Below, piece after piece: positions 46,952 through 54,548 of a stretch of DNA of 54,548 bases (the stretch's first letter is position 1; every line of letters begins with the position of its first letter). The notes beneath the pieces were generated by a model. The model was not told where the DNA came from, searched no databases, and was given only the letters and a program-made list of their open reading frames with translations. Origin of the DNA: an uncultured Opitutia bacterium (GTDB taxonomy: Bacteria; Verrucomicrobiota; Verrucomicrobiia; Opitutales; Opitutaceae); assembly GCA_903862955.1 (NCBI GenBank), contig CAIPAH010000001.1:1-54548 (forward strand), in the 5' to 3' direction. The position numbers and the translations under genes were made by a program.

Positions 46952-47506
46952 TTATTTCTTGAGGACGATGATCTCCGCGCGGCGATCTTTCTGCATTTCG
47001 TCGTCCGTGGCGTTCTTCTTGGCCTCGAGGCTGCCCTTGGAGTTGGACTCGACTTTGTCGGCGGCGATGCCGAGGGAGATCAGGTATTTCTTCGAGGCGG
47101 CGGCGCGGCGGTCGCCGAGGGCCAAATTATACTCGTCGGTTCCGCGCCAGTCGCAGTGACCCTCGAAGAGGATGCGGTAGGTCGGGTTCTTCGCGAGATA
47201 GTCCTTGGCGGCCTGGATCTTGGCGCGCTCCGGCTCCTTGATGCTGGACTTGTCGAAGTCAAAATAGACCGCGCCGAGCAGGCCCTTGATCATGTCGTCG
47301 GTCTCGATGATGTTGGGATCGCGCTGGGTGAGGCCGGAGTTCGCGTCAGCGGCAGGCGTCGTATCCTGCGGGGTGAGGCTCCCACCACCCGTCGGGCCGA
47401 GCACCGTCGAACTCGGATCCGGCCGTTTCGGCTTCTTGGAGCAGCCGGTCAGGATCAACGCGGCGCTGGCGATAATGAGACAAAATTTCTTCGTGGCGGA
47501 GTTCAT
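46952..47506 (-). CDS. OmpA-domain lipoprotein (Pal-like)
   Basis: A 184-aa lipoprotein. The signal ends in ALILTGCSKK (lipobox LTGC, Cys-22), followed by a Pro/Asp-rich linker. The OmpA-like peptidoglycan-binding domain runs from about residue 75: LGAVYFDFDKSSIKEPE, the GHCDWRGTDEYNLALGDRRA segment in two overlapping parts (GHCDWRGTDEYN and NLALGDRRAAASKKYL), and DRRAEIIVL at the end. This is the Pal pattern (outer-membrane lipoprotein of the Tol-Pal system). No tol genes are in the window, and the Trp in place of Glu in the GHxDERGT motif is unusual, so I do not give the symbol pal. Confidence 0.9.
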   Translation of the reverse strand: MNSATKKFCLIIASAALILTGCSKKPKRPDPSSTVLGPTGGGSLTPQDTTPAADANSGLTQRDPNIIETDDMIKGLLGAVYFDFDKSSIKEPERAKIQAAKDYLAKNPTYRILFEGHCDWRGTDEYNLALGDRRAAASKKYLISLGIAADKVESNSKGSLEAKKNATDDEMQKDRRAEIIVLKK

Positions 47507-47568
47507 GGAGAGGTCGAGGTGGGTCGAAAGGAAATTTATTGGGGCAACCGATTTGCGCCCGCAAGGTT

Positions 47569-48216
47569 TTACTGCGCTTTTTTCTGCTCGATGAGCCCGA
47601 CTTCCAAGGCGTAGCGGGTGAGGCTGGCGACGTCGTGGAGGTTGAGCTTGCGCATCAGGTTGGTGCGGTGGTTGTCGACGGTTTTGATGCTGATGCCGAG
47701 CTTGGCAGCGATCTCGCGGGTGCTGTGGCTCTCGGCGACGAGTTGGAGGATTTCGCGCTCCCGGTCGGTGAGGAAATCGGACGCGCTGCTGGCGTCGGGG
47801 TTGGCGACGACGTCGCGGAGCAGGGCGGCGACGGCCGGGCCGAAGTAGGTGCCGCCGTTGGCGACGGTTTCGAGGCCCTTCTTGAATTCAAACAGGCCGG
47901 CCGTCTTCTCGACGAAGCCATGGGCGCCGGCCTCGAGCATCTCGCGGACGAGGATGGGATTCTCGTAGCCCGAAAAGACCAAAACCCGCATGTTTGACAG
48001 CTTCTTGCTGATGCGCCGCAGGATATCCACGCCGTTCAGGCCCGGCAGCTTGGCATCGAGGACGAGCAAGTCGGGTTTGACGTCCAGACAAAGGGACACG
48101 GCGCTTTGCCCGTCGCCGCTTTCGCCCACGAGCTGATAATTCGGATCGAGCCGCAAAATCTCGACCAGCATCTCGCGGATCGCGGTCTGGTCTTCGATGA
48201 TGACGAGACGCTTCAT
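47569..48216 (-). CDS. NarL/FixJ-family response regulator
   Basis: A 215-aa two-domain regulator. The receiver domain has [11 protein letters not shown] (acidic pair), [13 protein letters not shown] with the phosphorylated Asp near residue 54, [12 protein letters not shown] (Ser/Thr switch position) and HGFVEKTAG with the conserved Lys. The LuxR-type HTH has [21 protein letters not shown] and [20 protein letters not shown]. The partner kinase is not in the window, so this is an orphan here. The Pal-like gene follows 62 bases downstream on the same strand, and tRNA-Lys lies 46 bases upstream. Confidence 0.95.
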   Translation of the reverse strand: MKRLVIIEDQTAIREMLVEILRLDPNYQLVGESGDGQSAVSLCLDVKPDLLVLDAKLPGLNGVDILRRISKKLSNMRVLVFSGYENPILVREMLEAGAHGFVEKTAGLFEFKKGLETVANGGTYFGPAVAALLRDVVANPDASSASDFLTDREREILQLVAESHSTREIAAKLGISIKTVDNHRTNLMRKLNLHDVASLTRYALEVGLIEQKKAQ

Positions 48217-48262
48217 GGGGTCGGAAGCGTGGCTTTAGTGGGCAAGTGGTTCAATCAAAGAG

Positions 48263-48337
48263 TGGTGGGCTGGCTGGGATTCGAACCCAGAACCAACAAC
48301 TTAAAAGGATGCTGCTCTACCATTGAGCTACCAGCCC
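48263..48337 (-). tRNA. tRNA-Lys (anticodon UUU)
   Basis: A full cloverleaf of 75 bases including an encoded CCA (48265-48263). The acceptor is GGGCTGG with CCAGCCC, the D-arm GCTC-AATGGTA-GAGC, the anticodon loop CTTTTAA with anticodon TTT at 48305-48303, the T-arm CTGGG-TTCGAAT-CCCAG, and the discriminator A. The anticodon stem has a G-U at 27-43 and a U-U mismatch at 30-40. Confidence 0.95.
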
Positions 48338-48356
48338 CCGGGCAAAGTAAAAGCGC

Positions 48357-48386
48357 GAAATAGGTTCCGGCGCCTCGCTTTGGCAA
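48357..48386 (-). promoter_or_regulatory. Candidate promoter for tRNA-Lys
   Basis: On the minus strand TTGCCA (48386-48381) and TATTTC (48362-48357) are spaced by 18 bases. The -10 lies 19 bases before the first tRNA base. The match is moderate and lies in the divergent tRNA-sigma spacer. Confidence 0.4.
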
Positions 48387-48471
48387 GTAATTTCGCCCGG
48401 GCAGTTTGCGGGCGCGGCATTGACCGGCAGGAAACCGGGGCGTAAGCCAACCCCTCACACCTACGATTTTG

Positions 48472-48499
48472 GGAACAATTCAAAAATATACCCATCTGA
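48472..48499 (+). promoter_or_regulatory. Sigma-E-like (ECF) promoter in front of the ECF sigma gene
   Basis: GGAACAA (48472-48478) and TCTGA (48495-48499) are separated by 16 bases. This is nearly the E. coli sigma-E consensus (GGAACTT, 15-17 bases, TCTGA/TCTRA). It is 14 bases before the ATG at 48514, so the transcript would have only a very short leader. This suggests that the sigma factor activates its own gene. Confidence 0.7.
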
Positions 48500-48513
48500 C
48501 CGAAGCAGAACGC

Positions 48514-49125
48514 ATGTCGACCAAAGCGCAGGAAGTGGCTTTCGATCAGGAACTCGTGAACCGCTTCAAAGGCGGGGACCAGACCGCGTTTGACGAGATG
48601 GTTTCCCGCTACTGGGACCGCATCTACGGCATGGTGAACCAGCTGCTGCGCAACTCCCAGGACGCCGAGGAGGTCACCCAGGACGCCTTCATCCGTGCGC
48701 ACCGGGGCCTGGCCAATTTTCGCGGCGACTCGGCCTTTTCGACCTGGCTTTACCAGATCGCCACCAACCTGGCCCGCAATCGCTACTGGTATTGGTGGCG
48801 CCGGAAGCGGGACAAGTCCGTCTCGTTCGATGCGCCCGTCAGCAGCGACAACGCGACCACCCTGGCGGACCTGATTCCCGCGGAACTTGAGACCCCGGAT
48901 GACATTACGGTGACCCAGGAATTCGTCGCGCGGATCGGGCAGGGGATGGAGCGGCTCAGCGCGAAGCACCGCGAGATCCTGACGCTCCGCAACATCAAGA
49001 ATCTCTCCTATGAGGAAATCGCCGGCATCCTCAACATCTCCGTCGGCACCGTGAAAAGCCGCATCGCGCGCGCCCGCGAGAGCCTGCGCTCCAAGCTCGG
49101 CGAAGATTTCAAACACAAGACCTGA
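48514..49125 (+). CDS. ECF-family RNA polymerase sigma factor (RpoE-like)
   Basis: A 203-aa sigma-70 family factor with regions 2 and 4 only. Region 2 runs through NRFKGGDQTAFDEMVSRYW, QDAEEVTQDAFIRAHRGL and FRGDSAFSTWLYQIATNLA with an R-N-R-Y-W-Y-W-W-R-R basic patch. Region 4 is LSAKHREILTLRNIKNLSYE and EIAGILNISVGTVKSRIARA, followed by RESLRSKLG. I start at the ATG at 48514 because the in-frame TTG at 48469 lies inside or before the predicted promoter. The next gene, 50 bases downstream, encodes a single-TM protein with an anti-sigma-like N-terminus, a usual pair. Confidence 0.93.
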   Translation: MSTKAQEVAFDQELVNRFKGGDQTAFDEMVSRYWDRIYGMVNQLLRNSQDAEEVTQDAFIRAHRGLANFRGDSAFSTWLYQIATNLARNRYWYWWRRKRDKSVSFDAPVSSDNATTLADLIPAELETPDDITVTQEFVARIGQGMERLSAKHREILTLRNIKNLSYEEIAGILNISVGTVKSRIARARESLRSKLGEDFKHKT

Positions 49126-49175
49126 CTACCCCTGCCGCAGCTTGACCCTGCGGCCCGGACCGACCCAACACCGCC

Positions 49176-49841
49176 ATGAAAGACGCCAAATTCATCGAAC
49201 TCCTCAACCTTTACGTCGATCACCAGATCAGCCCGGAAGAGGCCGAACTGCTGGAGACCGAGGTGCGCAGCAACCCGGAGCGACGCCGGGTTTACCACGA
49301 ATATTGCCAGATCCAGAAGGCCTGCAGCGAGATTGCCGAAACCTTCCGCACCGAGGCGCCCGCGAACGCCCCGAAGATCGCGGACTTCAAGGTGCGCCGT
49401 TCCTCGGCGGGCGCCGTGGCCTACATCGGTGGCCTCCTGGCCGTGGCGGCGTGCGTCGCCGTCGTGCTGAGCGTGCGCTCCCGCCAGCAGCCTTCGAATC
49501 TTTCTCCTGCGGCTCCGGCGTTGGCCGTCGCCGTTCAGCCGAAGGCGACTGTCCCCGTGGCAGTCGCGGTCGCCCCGCGTCCGGCGCTGCAGCCGGTGTT
49601 TGGGCCGCGGCTGCTCACGCTACGTGAAGCAAATGCCGAGTCGACCGACGTGGCGGCCACGGATCGCGCCGCCTTCGGCGACTGGATGAACAATGTTCAG
49701 CTTGCATCGTTGCCCGGCACGTCGGCGGATGATCTTCAGTTCGACGCTCGCGCTACTTTGCAGCCGGACAATCGCAGCCTTCACGCTCGCCGCCCGATCC
49801 AGGGCAAGGTCGAGTGGACGGCGTTTACCTTCCAGAAGTGA
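49176..49841 (+). CDS. Putative membrane anti-sigma factor (221 aa)
   Basis: A single-TM protein with an N-terminal cytoplasmic domain of about 80 residues (KFIELLNLYVDHQISPEEAE, then LLETEVRSNPERRRVYHEYC). This helical layout is typical of anti-sigma factors encoded next to ECF genes, although the HxxxCxxC zinc motif is not clean (H-x2-C-x5-C). The TM helix is about residues 83-103 (AVAYIGGLLAVAACVAVVLS). The periplasmic part is Ala/Pro-rich and ends in a more polar tail. Its position 50 bases after the sigma gene supports the role. Its stop TGA directly abuts the ruvA stop (TGATCA at 49839-49844). Confidence 0.78.
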   Translation: MKDAKFIELLNLYVDHQISPEEAELLETEVRSNPERRRVYHEYCQIQKACSEIAETFRTEAPANAPKIADFKVRRSSAGAVAYIGGLLAVAACVAVVLSVRSRQQPSNLSPAAPALAVAVQPKATVPVAVAVAPRPALQPVFGPRLLTLREANAESTDVAATDRAAFGDWMNNVQLASLPGTSADDLQFDARATLQPDNRSLHARRPIQGKVEWTAFTFQK

Positions 49842-50441
49842 TCAGCTGAGCGCCTTCTTGACGAGGGCCTCAGTCGTGACTTTGCCCCCCAACGCAAGCA
49901 CCGCGCGCCGGACCGCTTGATCGGCGTCGGCGGGTTTGTAGCCCAAGGCCACGAGCGCGGCGACCGCATCGCGGTGCGGACCGCCGGCGGGAGCTTCAGC
50001 GGAGTCGCTTCCGGAGATCAGCGGGGCCGAGGAGCTGGCGCCGACCTTGGATTTGAGTTCCACCACGAGACGCTCGGCGGTCTTTTTCCCGATGCCGGGG
50101 CATTTGGCCAGCGTGGCGATGTCGCCGATGCGGATGGCGTCCTCCAGCAGCGGCAGGGACAGCCGGCTCATGATGCTGAGGGCGACCTTGGGGCCGACGC
50201 CGGTGACATTTTCGATCATCAGCCGGAAAAAATCCCGTTCAGACGGCGTGGCGAAACCGTAGAGCGTCTGCGAGTCCTCGCGGTAGATCACGAGCGTGTG
50301 GAGCTTCACCGTCGCTCCCGTGACGGGCAGCTTTTCCGCGGTGGTGACGGGGATGTTTACCTCGTAGCCGAAGCCGTTGAGCTCGACAATGGCGTGCAGC
50401 GGCGTGGCGGAAGTGAGCGTGCCCTGGATCGAGGTGATCAT
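49842..50441 (-). CDS. ruvA: Holliday junction branch-migration protein RuvA
   Basis: A 199-aa RuvA, the tetrameric DNA-binding subunit that targets RuvB to Holliday junctions. Domain I is MITSIQGTLTSATPLHAIVE and LNGFGYEVNIPV with LVIYREDSQTLYGFAT. Domain II has two HhH motifs (ENVTGVGPKVALSIMSRL and AKCPGIGKKTAERLVVELK). Domain III, which binds RuvB, follows a linker with AVAALVALGYKPADADQAV. ATG at 50441-50439; the dapB stop is one base upstream, so dapA-dapB-ruvA reads as one operon. Confidence 0.97.
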   Translation of the reverse strand: MITSIQGTLTSATPLHAIVELNGFGYEVNIPVTTAEKLPVTGATVKLHTLVIYREDSQTLYGFATPSERDFFRLMIENVTGVGPKVALSIMSRLSLPLLEDAIRIGDIATLAKCPGIGKKTAERLVVELKSKVGASSSAPLISGSDSAEAPAGGPHRDAVAALVALGYKPADADQAVRRAVLALGGKVTTEALVKKALS

Positions 50442-50442
50442 G

Positions 50443-51174
50443 TCACTTCAACCCCAGCACGTCCTGCATGTCGTAGACGCCGGGCGGCTGCGAGACGACC
50501 CACTGCGCGGCTCGGAGCGCGCCGCGGGCGAAAATGGCGCGGTCGCTGGCCTTGTGCGTGAGCTCGAGACGTTCGCCGAGGCCGGCAAACATCACGGTGT
50601 GGTCGCCCACGACGTCACCGCCGCGAAGGGCATGGACGCCGACTTCCGAATTCGTCCGCGCACCGGTGATGCCCGAGCGCCCGTGCCGCAGGGCGGCGGC
50701 GCTGAGCTTGCGCTCCTCGAGGATGATCTCGAGCAGGCGCGCGGCGGTGCCGCTGGGCGCGTCCTGTTTGAAACGATGATGCATCTCCACGACCTCCGCG
50801 TCGTAGTCGGGCCCCAGGAGGCTGGCGGCGCGGCGGGTGAGGGCGAAGAGCAGGTTGACGCCGATGGAAAAATTGCCGGCCCAGACGCAGGGGACATTCG
50901 CCGCGAGGACGAGCAGTTTCTTTTTCGCCTCGGCGGAATGCCCGGTGGTGCCGATCACGACGGGCTTTTTCTGGGCCACCGCCTGCTCGAGCAACGCCTG
51001 CGTGGCGCTGTGCGCGCTGAAGTCGACGACGACGTCGGCGCCCTTCAGTTCGGCCGCGAGGTCGTCGCCCGCGTCGAGCGCGGCGCTGACGGTGAGGCCA
51101 AGTTCATTGGTGGCCGCGATGAGCGCGTGGCCCATGCGACCCTTGGCGCCGTTGATGAGGATGCGGAGGGGCAT
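50443..51174 (-). CDS. dapB: 4-hydroxy-tetrahydrodipicolinate reductase
   Basis: A 243-aa NAD(P)H-dependent reductase of the lysine/diaminopimelate pathway. RILINGAKGRMGHALIAA is the dinucleotide-binding loop, VVDFSAHSATQALLEQA and VVIGTTGHSAEAKKKL are the second Rossmann segments, and EVVEMHHRFKQDAPSGTA is the catalytic E-x-H-H-x-x-K-x-DAPSGTA motif. ELTHKASDRAIFARGALRAA is the C-terminal block. It is the second gene of the dapA-dapB-ruvA set. Confidence 0.96.
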   Translation of the reverse strand: MPLRILINGAKGRMGHALIAATNELGLTVSAALDAGDDLAAELKGADVVVDFSAHSATQALLEQAVAQKKPVVIGTTGHSAEAKKKLLVLAANVPCVWAGNFSIGVNLLFALTRRAASLLGPDYDAEVVEMHHRFKQDAPSGTAARLLEIILEERKLSAAALRHGRSGITGARTNSEVGVHALRGGDVVGDHTVMFAGLGERLELTHKASDRAIFARGALRAAQWVVSQPPGVYDMQDVLGLK

Positions 51175-51179
51175 GGGAA

Positions 51180-52067
51180 TCAGCGACGAATGATGGCGAG
51201 GGCCTTCACAAGTTCCGCGAAGTTGGCCGGGCTGATCTCGCAGAGCGGCATGCGCACGGCCGGGGACGAAATCACCCCGGCGCGGGCGAGGGCGGCCTTG
51301 ATCGGCACTGGATTGGGCTCGAGGAAGATTGCCTTGAAGAACGGGTAAAGCTGGCGGTGCAGCTTGCCGGCCTTGGCGAAATCGTTGGCTCGCGCGAGGC
51401 GCACGAGCTGGGCGACCTCGCGGATCACGAGATTGGAGGCGACGCTGATGACGCCCTCGGCGCCGACGGCCATGAACGGCAAGGTGAGGACGTCATCGCC
51501 GCTCAGCACGGTGATGTCGTCGCCCAGCGCGCGCTTGAGCTGGTCCACGCGGTCGACGTTGCCGCCGGCTTCCTTGATCCAGCGGACATGGCTGTATTTT
51601 GCGCGGAGGCGTTCGACGACGGGCACGCTGATCTCGATGCTGCAGCGGCCCGGAATCGAGTAGAGGATCACGGGTCGGTCCGTGGCCTCGGCCACGGCGC
51701 AGTAGTGTCGGAACAGGCCTTCCTGGTTGGGCTTGTTGTAATACGGCGTGACGACGAGCATGCCGTCCGCGCCCGCCGCGTGGGCGTGCTGGGTGAGCTC
51801 GACGGCCTCGTGGGTGGAATTGGAACCCGTGCCGGCGATGACGGGCACGCGGCCGCGCACCTTGCCGACGACCGAGCGGATCACGTCCATGTGCTCCTCG
51901 TGGCTCAACGTGGGCGATTCGCCCGTCGTGCCGACTGGGACCAGGCCATCCACGCCACCCTTGATCTGGTATTCAACGAGTTTCTCGAGGTCGCGGTAGG
52001 AAACCTCGTCCTTGTTGAAGGGCGTGACGAGCGCTGTGATGGTGCCGGTGAGGGGGCGGAGTTTCAT
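51180..52067 (-). CDS. dapA: 4-hydroxy-tetrahydrodipicolinate synthase
   Basis: A 295-aa class I aldolase joining pyruvate and aspartate semialdehyde for diaminopimelate/lysine synthesis. VPVGTTGESPTLSHEEH contains the catalytic Thr, VVTPYYNKPNQEGLFRHY the second-monomer Tyr, and VILYSIPGRCSIEISV the Tyr that relays protons together with the substrate-binding Arg. VRWIKEAGGNVDRV holds the Schiff-base Lys. All key residues are present. The start is the ATG at 52067-52065; the TTG at 52079 is a poorer choice. First gene of dapA-dapB-ruvA, divergent from the pilT-like gene. Confidence 0.96.
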   Translation of the reverse strand: MKLRPLTGTITALVTPFNKDEVSYRDLEKLVEYQIKGGVDGLVPVGTTGESPTLSHEEHMDVIRSVVGKVRGRVPVIAGTGSNSTHEAVELTQHAHAAGADGMLVVTPYYNKPNQEGLFRHYCAVAEATDRPVILYSIPGRCSIEISVPVVERLRAKYSHVRWIKEAGGNVDRVDQLKRALGDDITVLSGDDVLTLPFMAVGAEGVISVASNLVIREVAQLVRLARANDFAKAGKLHRQLYPFFKAIFLEPNPVPIKAALARAGVISSPAVRMPLCEISPANFAELVKALAIIRR

Positions 52068-52136
52068 GGAATCTGGCAATGTAGCCTTGCCGTAGAGGGC
52101 ATGGTGAAATAAGGAATCCGCAACGCTATTTTACCC

Positions 52137-53237
52137 ATGGCCCTCCCAATGACACCGCACACGGAAATGCTCAATGACTTGCTCAAGCTTGCCGTGGAAA
52201 GCGGCGCGAGCGACATCGTCGTAAAATCGAACAAACCCGGCTATGTCCGGCTCTCCGGTCGGTTGAAGCCCGTGGAGATGGACCCGATCTCGTGCCCCGA
52301 GGCCCAGGCGTTTGTCGACGAGCACGTGCCGAAGGTGTTCAAGCAGAAGTGGGAGGAAGAGGGCCAGATCGACTTTGCGTATTCCGCCGACGGCGTCGGG
52401 CGGTTCCGCGTCAACGCGTTTCACCAGCGCGGCCTCGTCAGTATCGTCCTGCGTCACATCAAGAGCCGCGTGCCGACGTTCGCCGACCTGAGCCTCACGG
52501 CCGAGCCGATGCTCAAGCTCGCGCAGGCGAAGGACGGCATCCTGCTGATTTGCGGCGCCACCGGCTCCGGCAAGAGTTCCACGATGGCGGCCATGCTGAA
52601 CTGGATCAACCAGAACATGGACAAACACATCGTTACGATCGAAGACCCGATCGAATACACGTTTCAGGACGAGAAATCGCTGTTCCAGCAGCGCGAGATC
52701 GGCTTGGACGTCGGCAGCTTCCAGCTGGCGATCCGCGCGGTGCTGCGGCAAAACCCCGACATCATCCTCATCGGCGAAATGCGCGACCGGGAAACGTTCG
52801 AGACCGCCATCTCCGCGGCCGAGACGGGCCACCTCGTGTTCTCCACGATGCACGCCGCGACGGTATCGCAGTCACTGACGCGCCTCTTCGAATTCTTCCC
52901 GCCTGAGGAGCAGATCCAAGCCCGCCGCGCGATCTCCGGTTCGCTGCGCGGCTTCATCTGCCAAAAGCTCATCCCGGCGCTCGAGGGCGGCGGTCGCGTC
53001 CCGGCGAATGAGGTGCTCAATGCCGACACGGTGGTCCGCAACCTCATCCTCGAGGGCCAGTATGAGAAGATCCAGGGCCTCCTCGAGGGCACGGGCGACT
53101 CCAGCAGTTTCTCCTTCAACAAGGACATCTACCGGCTGATCAAGGCGGGCAAGATCAGCAAGGCCGAGGGTTTGCGCTTCTCGCCGAATCCGCAGGCGCT
53201 CGAGATGAACCTGAAGGGCATCTTCATGAAGTCCTGA
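52137..53237 (+). CDS. pilT: Type IV pilus retraction ATPase (PilT/PilU-like)
   Basis: A 366-aa GSPII_E-type hexameric ATPase. ICGATGSGKSSTMAAML is the Walker A, TIEDPIEYTFQDEKS the Asp box, DIILIGEMRDRETFETA the Walker B and arginine segment, and AAETGHLVFSTMHAATVSQS the His box. An N-terminal PAS-like region (SGASDIVVKSNKPGYVRLSG) fits PilT and PilU. The FSTMH-A-A-T wording and LTRLFEFFPPEEQ are nearer to PilU than to E. coli-type PilT, so the paralogue identity is open. No other pilus gene is in the window. The ATG is preceded by TTACCC. Confidence 0.9.
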   Translation: MALPMTPHTEMLNDLLKLAVESGASDIVVKSNKPGYVRLSGRLKPVEMDPISCPEAQAFVDEHVPKVFKQKWEEEGQIDFAYSADGVGRFRVNAFHQRGLVSIVLRHIKSRVPTFADLSLTAEPMLKLAQAKDGILLICGATGSGKSSTMAAMLNWINQNMDKHIVTIEDPIEYTFQDEKSLFQQREIGLDVGSFQLAIRAVLRQNPDIILIGEMRDRETFETAISAAETGHLVFSTMHAATVSQSLTRLFEFFPPEEQIQARRAISGSLRGFICQKLIPALEGGGRVPANEVLNADTVVRNLILEGQYEKIQGLLEGTGDSSSFSFNKDIYRLIKAGKISKAEGLRFSPNPQALEMNLKGIFMKS

Positions 53238-53370
53238 ACCGCGCCGGCGGACGGGTGTCGGCCAGGCTGGCGGCGCGATTCGCGGAGCAGGAGGACGGCT
53301 TCTGGTTCGGCGTCGGCGCTTTTAGGGCTTGGATTTTACGAGGGCGGGCGATTTTCTATCCGATTCAACC

Positions 53371-54282
53371 ATGGCATTGGCATTAATTTTTTCCGGGCAG
53401 GGTGCCCAAAAGGTCGGGATGGGAAAGTCCGTCGCGGAGCATTCCCCAGCGGCGCGTGCGCTCTACGCACAGGCCAACGAGGTGCTCGGCTGGGACCTCG
53501 CGAAGGTGTGTTTTGAGGGCCCCGAAACCGAACTCACCCAGACGAAAGTCTGCCAGCCGGCGCTGTTCGTGCATGGCCTGGCCTTGCTGGCGGCGTTGAA
53601 GGAACGGGGCAAGCTGTCGGCCGGCGAGCCGCAGTTTGCGCTCGGGCTGAGTCTCGGCGAGGTCACGGCTTATTGCGCAGCGGGCGTGTTTGATTTTGCC
53701 ACGGGCTTGCGCGTGGTGGCGGAACGTGGGCGGTTGATGCAGCAGGCCTGCGAGCAGACCACGGGCGGCATGGCGGCGATCATGGGCGAGGAACGCGCCC
53801 GGATCCAGGAGCTGTGCCGGGAGTTCGACATCGAGGCGGCGAACTTCAACGCGCCCGGCCAGATCATTGTCTCGGGCGAGAAAGCCAAAATCGACGCCGC
53901 CGTCGCGGCGGGTAAGGAGCGCGGCATCAAGAAAATCATCCCGCTCAACGTCGCCGGCGCCTATCACTCGCGCCTGATGGAGCCGGCCCGCGCCGCGTTC
54001 GCCGGATTCTTGGAGACGGGGAATTTTGCCGCGCCGCGCTTCACCGTGTTCACCAACACGACGGGCCAGGCGGTGTCCGCGCCGGCGGACCTGAAGGCCG
54101 CGTTGGTCAAACAGGTCGTATCCTCCGTGCTCTGGGAAGACTGCATGCGCAGCGCCGCGGCGGCGGGCGCCACGGAATTTTGGGAGCTGGGGCCGGGCGG
54201 CGTGCTCGCCGGCCTCGCGCGGCGCACGGAGAAAACCTGGGTGGTGAAAAGCTTTGCGGAGTATGCCGACCTGAGCGCCTGA
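53371..54282 (+). CDS. fabD: Malonyl-CoA:ACP transacylase
   Basis: A 303-aa FabD, loading malonyl groups on acyl carrier protein for fatty acid synthesis. [19 protein letters not shown] is the N-terminal motif, [19 protein letters not shown] the nucleophile elbow with active Ser, [17 protein letters not shown] follows, and [18 protein letters not shown] holds the catalytic His. The elbow reads GLSLGE where E. coli has GHSLGE; this Leu variant also occurs in other bacterial FabDs. I use the ATG at 53371 ([11 protein letters not shown]). lepA starts three bases after its stop. Confidence 0.95.
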   Translation: MALALIFSGQGAQKVGMGKSVAEHSPAARALYAQANEVLGWDLAKVCFEGPETELTQTKVCQPALFVHGLALLAALKERGKLSAGEPQFALGLSLGEVTAYCAAGVFDFATGLRVVAERGRLMQQACEQTTGGMAAIMGEERARIQELCREFDIEAANFNAPGQIIVSGEKAKIDAAVAAGKERGIKKIIPLNVAGAYHSRLMEPARAAFAGFLETGNFAAPRFTVFTNTTGQAVSAPADLKAALVKQVVSSVLWEDCMRSAAAAGATEFWELGPGGVLAGLARRTEKTWVVKSFAEYADLSA

Positions 54283-54284
54283 CG

Positions 54285-54548
54285 ATGCCCCTGACCAAAT
54301 ATACCCGCAATTTCTGCATCATCGCCCACGTCGATCACGGGAAAACCACGCTCTCCGACCGCCTGTTGGAACTCACCGCCACCGTGACGATGCGGGAAAG
54401 CACCGCCCAGCAGCTTGATTCGATGGATCTGGAGCGGGAAAAAGGGATCACCATCAAGTCCCACCCGGTGGCCATGGAATACACCGCCAGGGACGGCCAA
54501 ACCTACAAGCTCAACCTGCTGGACACGCCGGGGCACGTCGATTTCACC
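54285..54548 (+). CDS. lepA: Elongation factor 4 (LepA), N-terminal part, truncated at the window end
   Basis: The first 88 codons of a translational GTPase. [20 protein letters not shown] is the G1 region, [19 protein letters not shown] the G2 switch I with its Thr, and [10 protein letters not shown] the G3. The spacing and the phrase [16 protein letters not shown] point to LepA (EF-4), the ribosome back-translocase, rather than EF-G or TypA. The start follows the fabD stop by two bases. The rest of the gene continues past the window. Confidence 0.92.
   Translation, partial: MPLTKYTRNFCIIAHVDHGKTTLSDRLLELTATVTMRESTAQQLDSMDLEREKGITIKSHPVAMEYTARDGQTYKLNLLDTPGHVDFT

Noticed and set aside
48255-48458. 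67-codon minus-strand ORF over the tRNA region
   Set aside because: It overlaps the full length of tRNA-Lys, and its Arg/Pro-rich product has no protein-like features.
53371-54282. FabD nucleophile elbow GLSLGE in place of GHSLGE as a possible loss of function
   Set aside because: The active Ser and the distant catalytic His are intact, and Leu at this position is a known natural variant in other bacteria.

Overview
The window is a high-GC, gene-dense stretch of a Gram-negative bacterial chromosome: LpxK, an OMPLA-type phospholipase, a Pal-like lipoprotein and a DUF1302 outer-membrane barrel are all present. The mix of gene types, the weak use of Shine-Dalgarno sequences and the abundance of hypothetical membrane proteins fit Verrucomicrobiota, most likely Opitutaceae. 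That placement is inference; there is no rRNA gene here to settle it. I see no phage, insertion sequence, CRISPR array or rRNA, and no gene-less stretch longer than about 300 bases.

Layout. 1-5.7 kb (minus): truncated class II aldolase, LTXXQ-like membrane-anchored protein, type IA topoisomerase (TopB-like), class V aminotransferase. 5.8-11.9 kb (plus): lpxK, M29 aminopeptidase, adenosine deaminase-like enzyme, RluD-like pseudouridine synthase, and a large unrecognised protein. 11.9-17.6 kb (minus): Ppx/GppA, rsmI, a 53-aa lipoprotein, pgi, a small AT-rich two-TM ORF with an apparent frameshift, ilvD. 17.8-19.7 kb (plus): scpB-pheA. 19.8-24.1 kb (minus): single-TM protein, rplU-rpmA with terminator, coiled-coil protein, PfkB kinase, MFS transporter. 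24.1 kb: mpg (plus). 24.7-34.3 kb: a long minus-strand run, read as DUF1302, DUF1329, internal terminator, YCF48/BNR protein, RND exporter, AI-2E-type permease, beta-CASP nuclease, DUF3108 protein. 34.5-49.8 kb: alternating uvrA, dinB, hydrolase, inositol-phosphatase-like enzyme, OMPLA, second beta-CASP nuclease, apaG, purH, M20 dipeptidase, Pal-like lipoprotein, response regulator, tRNA-Lys, then an ECF sigma/anti-sigma pair. 49.8-52.1 kb (minus): dapA-dapB-ruvA. 52.1 kb to the end (plus): pilT-like ATPase, fabD, and the start of lepA.

Most genes are housekeeping: glycolysis, amino acid and purine synthesis, translation, DNA repair and envelope biogenesis. The accessory interest lies in the following: the DUF1302/DUF1329/YCF48/RND envelope module with an internal terminator; a sigma-E-like autoregulatory promoter before the ECF gene; two periodic palindromic extragenic elements of shared architecture; two terminator-like hairpins whose U-tracts end at or next to a start codon (rsmI, rplU); three very small membrane or lipoprotein genes; and a widespread CCC-ATG start context without Shine-Dalgarno sequences.
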